Assembly: GCF_003254625.1 (NCBI RefSeq)
Contig: NZ_QJRJ01000076.1
Location: 62,001-126,000 of the forward strand
Length of the DNA stretch: 64,000 bases
Source of the DNA: Flavobacterium ginsenosidimutans
GTDB lineage: Bacteria; Bacteroidota; Bacteroidia; Flavobacteriales; Flavobacteriaceae
Direction: 5' to 3'
This document shows, one piece after another, positions 61,000-64,000 of this stretch; within the stretch, counting starts at the first letter, position 1, and each line of letters starts with the position of its first letter. The translations under genes were made by a program, and so were the position numbers. The notes beneath the pieces were generated by a model, which saw only the letters and a list, made by a program, of their open reading frames with translations, was not told where the DNA came from and made no database searches.

Positions 61000-62699
61000 T
61001 GCTTTTAATTACAATTAGCTGGATTTATATTTTATTCACAACCATTAATTTAGGTGTTGGTTTCGATAAAATAATGAATTTCAGCAATAAAAATTTTGTA
61101 ATTACATCTATACTAGGTTTATTCTCAACAACTATACTGGCAAGTATTTGGGCAATTTTCGGAAGAATTAATATCGAATTTCATATCGTTTTAATACTTC
61201 TGAATGTTTTTTCATTGCTAAAATATCGCAATTCGATTATTGATCTCTACAAGTCATTTTTATTAGAATTACAGCAATTGCAAAAAAGCCTAAAAATCGT
61301 TCTAAGTATTATTTCGGTTCTTATTATTTTACAATGTGCTTCAATTCCTTTTGTAATTGATAACGAATCCTATTATATCCAAACCATAAAATGGCTTAAC
61401 GAATATGGCTTTGTAAAAGGACTTGCAAATCTTCATTTATTTTACGGACAGACGAGCGGCTGGCATATTGCGCAAAGTGTTTTTAATTTTTCCTTTTTAT
61501 ACAAAAAATTCAATGATTTAAGCGGTTTTTGCTTGCTATTAGGAAATGTATTTGCCATTCAGAAACTAAATGAATACAGCAAAAATGAGAACAAAAATTA
61601 TCTTTTAATTGGATTGCTTCCTTTATTTAATTTTTTCTTTTTTCAATTTATAAGCGCACCTTCTCCAGATATTCCTGTTTATATTTTCTCGTTTATTTTC
61701 TTCTTTTATTTTTTAGAAAACTACAAACAAATAACTTCTGAGACATTTGATTTGCTTTTGGTTTTAGTTCTTTTTTTGCTTTATATCAAAAACACAACGA
61801 TAACATTCGCTATTTTTCCTTTAATTCTATTAGTCTTAAATTTCAAATCGTTATCAGGAAAACTTCTAAAACCTATTTTATTAACCACATTAGTAATTGT
61901 ACTTTTTTTCATTAAAAACCTAATTATCTGCGGATCACCTCTTTTTCCATCCAAAATATTCACAGCATTCGCAACAGATTATGCTATCCCGAGTACAATT
62001 CAAACTTTTTATTATGACAACCTAAAATATTACGGCTATTTTATTACAGCTGAACAATATAATTCAATGTCGGTTTGGGATTTATTTATAAGATGGATTA
62101 CTTTGCCAAAACTGAATGGATTATTTAATAAACTCAGCGTATTTTTTATTTTAGTCTTACCCTTTTTTATTTATAAATTTAAAAATGAAAAAGCGCTTTG
62201 GCTACTGTATGTCAATATGATATTACAAATATGTTTACTTTTAATAACCTCTCCGCAATATCGTTTTTTCATTCATTTCGTTTTATTTTTCTCTCCCTTT
62301 TGTTTGATCTGTTTGATACAGAACAAAAAAACAATCAATGCCTTATTAGTGCTCTCGCAAATCCCAATTGCAATTATTTTATTTTTTCCTTTTAATCTAA
62401 GTAAATTTGCAAATCATAAATCGTTGATGGAAATAAGTACATTTTCTTCTAACAATATTGTTTTTCCGTTCCAAAATTCAAAAAACAATACCTCTTTTGA
62501 AATTATACAATTAGGAAATTTAAAGTATAATTCTCCTCAAAAAAATGATTTTTTATGGGCAAGTGGTAATGGAGATTTACCTTGTGTCAATAAAAAACAA
62601 ATTGATACTTTTGAAAAACACTTTCAGTACATTCCTCAAATGCGTACTCATGAATTAAAAGATGGATTTTACGCGAAAAAAATCTCAAAAAATGAATAA
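60999..62699 (+). CDS. polytopic membrane protein, glycosyltransferase-39-like
   Basis: A 566-aa protein with about ten to twelve transmembrane helices. The first large loop after the third or fourth helix has 'VIDNESYYIQTIKWLNEYG' and 'LHLFYGQTSGWHIAQSVFN', resembling the first loop of GT39/ArnT-type lipid-linked sugar transferases, where acidic residues (here Asp-Asn-Glu) act. A soluble C-terminal tail runs from about 490. I cannot name a substrate; a LIC_10190-type membrane-protein label may apply. It overlaps the ABC ATPase stop by one base (TAATG) and its end overlaps the next gene start by 8 nt, so the three genes are cotranscribed. Confidence 0.7.
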   Translation: MLLITISWIYILFTTINLGVGFDKIMNFSNKNFVITSILGLFSTTILASIWAIFGRINIEFHIVLILLNVFSLLKYRNSIIDLYKSFLLELQQLQKSLKIVLSIISVLIILQCASIPFVIDNESYYIQTIKWLNEYGFVKGLANLHLFYGQTSGWHIAQSVFNFSFLYKKFNDLSGFCLLLGNVFAIQKLNEYSKNENKNYLLIGLLPLFNFFFFQFISAPSPDIPVYIFSFIFFFYFLENYKQITSETFDLLLVLVLFLLYIKNTTITFAIFPLILLVLNFKSLSGKLLKPILLTTLVIVLFFIKNLIICGSPLFPSKIFTAFATDYAIPSTIQTFYYDNLKYYGYFITAEQYNSMSVWDLFIRWITLPKLNGLFNKLSVFFILVLPFFIYKFKNEKALWLLYVNMILQICLLLITSPQYRFFIHFVLFFSPFCLICLIQNKKTINALLVLSQIPIAIILFFPFNLSKFANHKSLMEISTFSSNNIVFPFQNSKNNTSFEIIQLGNLKYNSPQKNDFLWASGNGDLPCVNKKQIDTFEKHFQYIPQMRTHELKDGFYAKKISKNE

Positions 62700-63456
62700 A
62701 TCAGAACTCAAAGAATTTCTAGACGAAAAAGTCATTCAATATAACAATCAGGATTTTATAGAAAGTGATCCTGTACAGATTCCGCATCTTTTTACCCAAA
62801 AAGAAGATATTGAAATCGCTGGTTTTCTAAGCGCTTCAATTGCTTGGGGAAATCGTAAAATGATCATTAAGAATTCGCATAAAATGATGGAATTAATGGG
62901 CAACACGCCTTACGATTTCGTTATGTCGCATTCTGACGAAGACTTGGCAAGATTAGAAACTTTTGTCCACAGAACTTTCAACGGACACGATTTTGCTGGT
63001 TTCATAAAAGGTTTAAATAACATCTACAAAAACCACAACGGACTTGAAGCTGTTTTTGCCAAAAATCAGGAAAAAGATAGCTTGCAGAAAAGTATCAGTG
63101 AATTCAAAAAGATATTTTTTGAAACAGATCATTTAGCTCGAACTCAAAAACACATTTCAGATCCATTAAACAATTCGGCAGCCAAGAGAATCAACATGTA
63201 CTTGCGCTGGATGGTGCGCCAAGACGCAAAAGGAGTCGATTTAGGAATCTGGAAAAGCATTTCTCCAGCTGTTTTATCTTGTCCGCTTGATGTCCATTCT
63301 GGAAACGTTGCCCGAAAACTTGGAATCCTTTCGCGAAAGCAAAATGATGCCAAAGCTTTATTAGAATTAGACACTAAATTAAGAGAAATGGACGCTCAAG
63401 ATCCTGTGAAATATGATTTTGCTTTATTTGGCTTGGGTGTTTTTGAAGGTTTTTAA
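62692..63456 (+). CDS. TIGR02757 / DUF2400 family protein
   Basis: From ATG 62692 the product is 254 aa; an ATG at 62662 lies further inside the upstream gene and adds 10 residues. It is mostly helical: 'IAGFLSASIAWGNRKMIIK', 'FVHRTFNGHDFAGFIKGL', 'AAKRINMYLRWMVRQDAKGVDL' in part, 'ISPAVLSCPLDVHSGNVARKLG'. The arrangement resembles a helix-hairpin-helix DNA-glycosylase-like fold, which I recall being proposed for this family, but activity is unproven. The 8-nt overlap with the upstream gene implies coupling. Confidence 0.85.
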   Translation: MNKSELKEFLDEKVIQYNNQDFIESDPVQIPHLFTQKEDIEIAGFLSASIAWGNRKMIIKNSHKMMELMGNTPYDFVMSHSDEDLARLETFVHRTFNGHDFAGFIKGLNNIYKNHNGLEAVFAKNQEKDSLQKSISEFKKIFFETDHLARTQKHISDPLNNSAAKRINMYLRWMVRQDAKGVDLGIWKSISPAVLSCPLDVHSGNVARKLGILSRKQNDAKALLELDTKLREMDAQDPVKYDFALFGLGVFEGF

Positions 63457-63484
63457 ATTGTTTAAAATCTAAAATTATACGATT

Positions 63485-63552
63485 GTCAGGCTGAGCGAAG
63501 TCGAAGCCCAAGTTTCCAATTGGCACGTCCCTTCGACTTCGCTCAGGGTGAC
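63485..63552. repeat. REP-like inverted repeat, copy 4
   Basis: Arms 63485-63506 and 63531-63552, 22 nt each, pair with two mismatches; the core is identical to copy 1 at 570-632 (GAGCGAAGTCGAAG). Confidence 0.82.
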
Positions 63553-63600
63553 AAAAGACATCAAAAATTACAAATTCAACAAAAAACCATGAATTTAACG

Positions 63601-63608
63601 TACATTTG
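63601..63608 (+). promoter_or_regulatory. -7 box of the DEAD-box helicase gene
   Basis: TACATTTG, exact TAnnTTTG match, 18 nt before the start codon at 63626; the -33 element is weak. Confidence 0.5.
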
Positions 63609-63625
63609 CACAAAATTTAAAGCAA

Positions 63626-64000
63626 ATGAGCACTTTCGAAAAATTCAATCTTCCAAAATCATTACAAAAAGCAGTTGACGAATTGGGATTTGTTACGCCT
63701 ACTCCTATTCAAGAAAAATCTTTTTCTGTAATCATGTCTGGACGTGATATGATGGGAATTGCACAAACTGGAACCGGTAAAACATTTGCTTATTTACTGC
63801 CTCTTTTAAAGCTTTATAAATTCACTCATACCAATACGCCAAAGATTGTAATTCTAGTTCCAACTCGTGAATTAGTTGTTCAGGTGGTTGAAGAAGTAGA
63901 AAAACTGACTACATATATGTCGGTTAAAACTTTAGGTATTTACGGAGGTGTAAACATCAATACACAGAAAAAAGCCGTTTATGAAGGTGTTGACATTTTA
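63626..64000 (+). CDS. DEAD-box RNA helicase, 3' end outside window
   Basis: The first 125 codons are visible. The helicase begins with 'FEKFNLPKSLQKAVDELGF', Q motif 'FVTPTPIQEKS', motif I 'AQTGTGKTFAYLLPLL', and motif Ia 'VILVPTRELVVQVVEEVE'. This is the RhlE-like class of ATP-dependent RNA helicase that remodels structured RNA, for example in ribosome assembly or mRNA decay. The start is set by the ATG at 63626, 18 nt after a -7 box. The rest, including the DEAD motif, lies beyond the window. Confidence 0.9.
   Translation, partial: MSTFEKFNLPKSLQKAVDELGFVTPTPIQEKSFSVIMSGRDMMGIAQTGTGKTFAYLLPLLKLYKFTHTNTPKIVILVPTRELVVQVVEEVEKLTTYMSVKTLGIYGGVNINTQKKAVYEGVDIL

Overview
The window comes from a low-GC Bacteroidota genome, almost certainly Flavobacterium or a close Flavobacteriaceae relative. 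This rests on the AT-rich codon use, type IX secretion (T9SS) C-terminal sorting domains, SprB-type repeats, a TonB receptor with a carboxypeptidase-regulatory-like N-terminus, Bacteroidota promoter boxes (TTTG, about 20 nt, TAnnTTTG), separate parE and parC genes, and the conserved ferredoxin / acyl-CoA reductase / serC / serA neighbourhood. I found no rRNA, tRNA, IS element or CRISPR array.

Layout. 1-7.3 kb (+): a DinB-like protein cut by the window edge, a small lipoprotein, a CNMP/CBS/DUF294 signalling protein coupled to a DnaQ-like exonuclease, then a PhoX-like lipoprotein followed by a di-haem cytochrome c peroxidase with an extra helical N-terminal domain. 7.4-30.4 kb (-): one 23-kb co-directional block of secreted and surface proteins. 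In transcription order it holds an FnIII protein, a 1,714-aa SprB-repeat T9SS cargo, a 1,438-aa protein resembling a Bacteroidota (TANFOR-type) polymorphic toxin, a lipoprotein that starts inside the toxin's stop region, a decayed second copy of toxin tail plus lipoprotein, an unknown exported protein, a PKD lipoprotein, a predicted outer-membrane beta-barrel, a 1,542-aa exported protein and a small lipoprotein. The large protein has a zincin motif HELGH and ends in an alpha/beta-hydrolase (lipase-like) domain. I read this block as a surface-displayed, contact-dependent lipase toxin locus with its immunity lipoprotein and an orphan cassette.

30.5-38.5 kb (-): a lipoprotein, then topoisomerase IV parC and parE. 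Between them sits a two-gene module, an AAA ATPase plus a DUF4435 Toprim-like protein, which matches the PARIS anti-phage system. 38.6-46.4 kb (-): housekeeping genes (pncB, two tandem transglutaminase-like proteins, an FMN reductase, a YihY-family membrane protein, a DUF2459 protein, ychF). 46.7-49.3 kb (+): a TonB-dependent receptor. 49.5-56.3 kb: an exported protein, the ferredoxin and acyl-CoA reductase genes facing away from each other with interleaved promoters, serC and serA, and three small conserved genes. 56.7-59.5 kb (+): a T9SS-exported pectate lyase. 60.1-64 kb (+): a LolD-like ABC ATPase with an unusual two-helix membrane insertion, a polytopic membrane protein, a TIGR02757 protein and a DEAD-box helicase cut by the window edge.

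Convergent and tandem gene ends are mostly closed by strong hairpin-plus-T-run terminators. A family of REP-like inverted repeats (core GAGCGAAGTCGAAG) occupies four intergenic regions.
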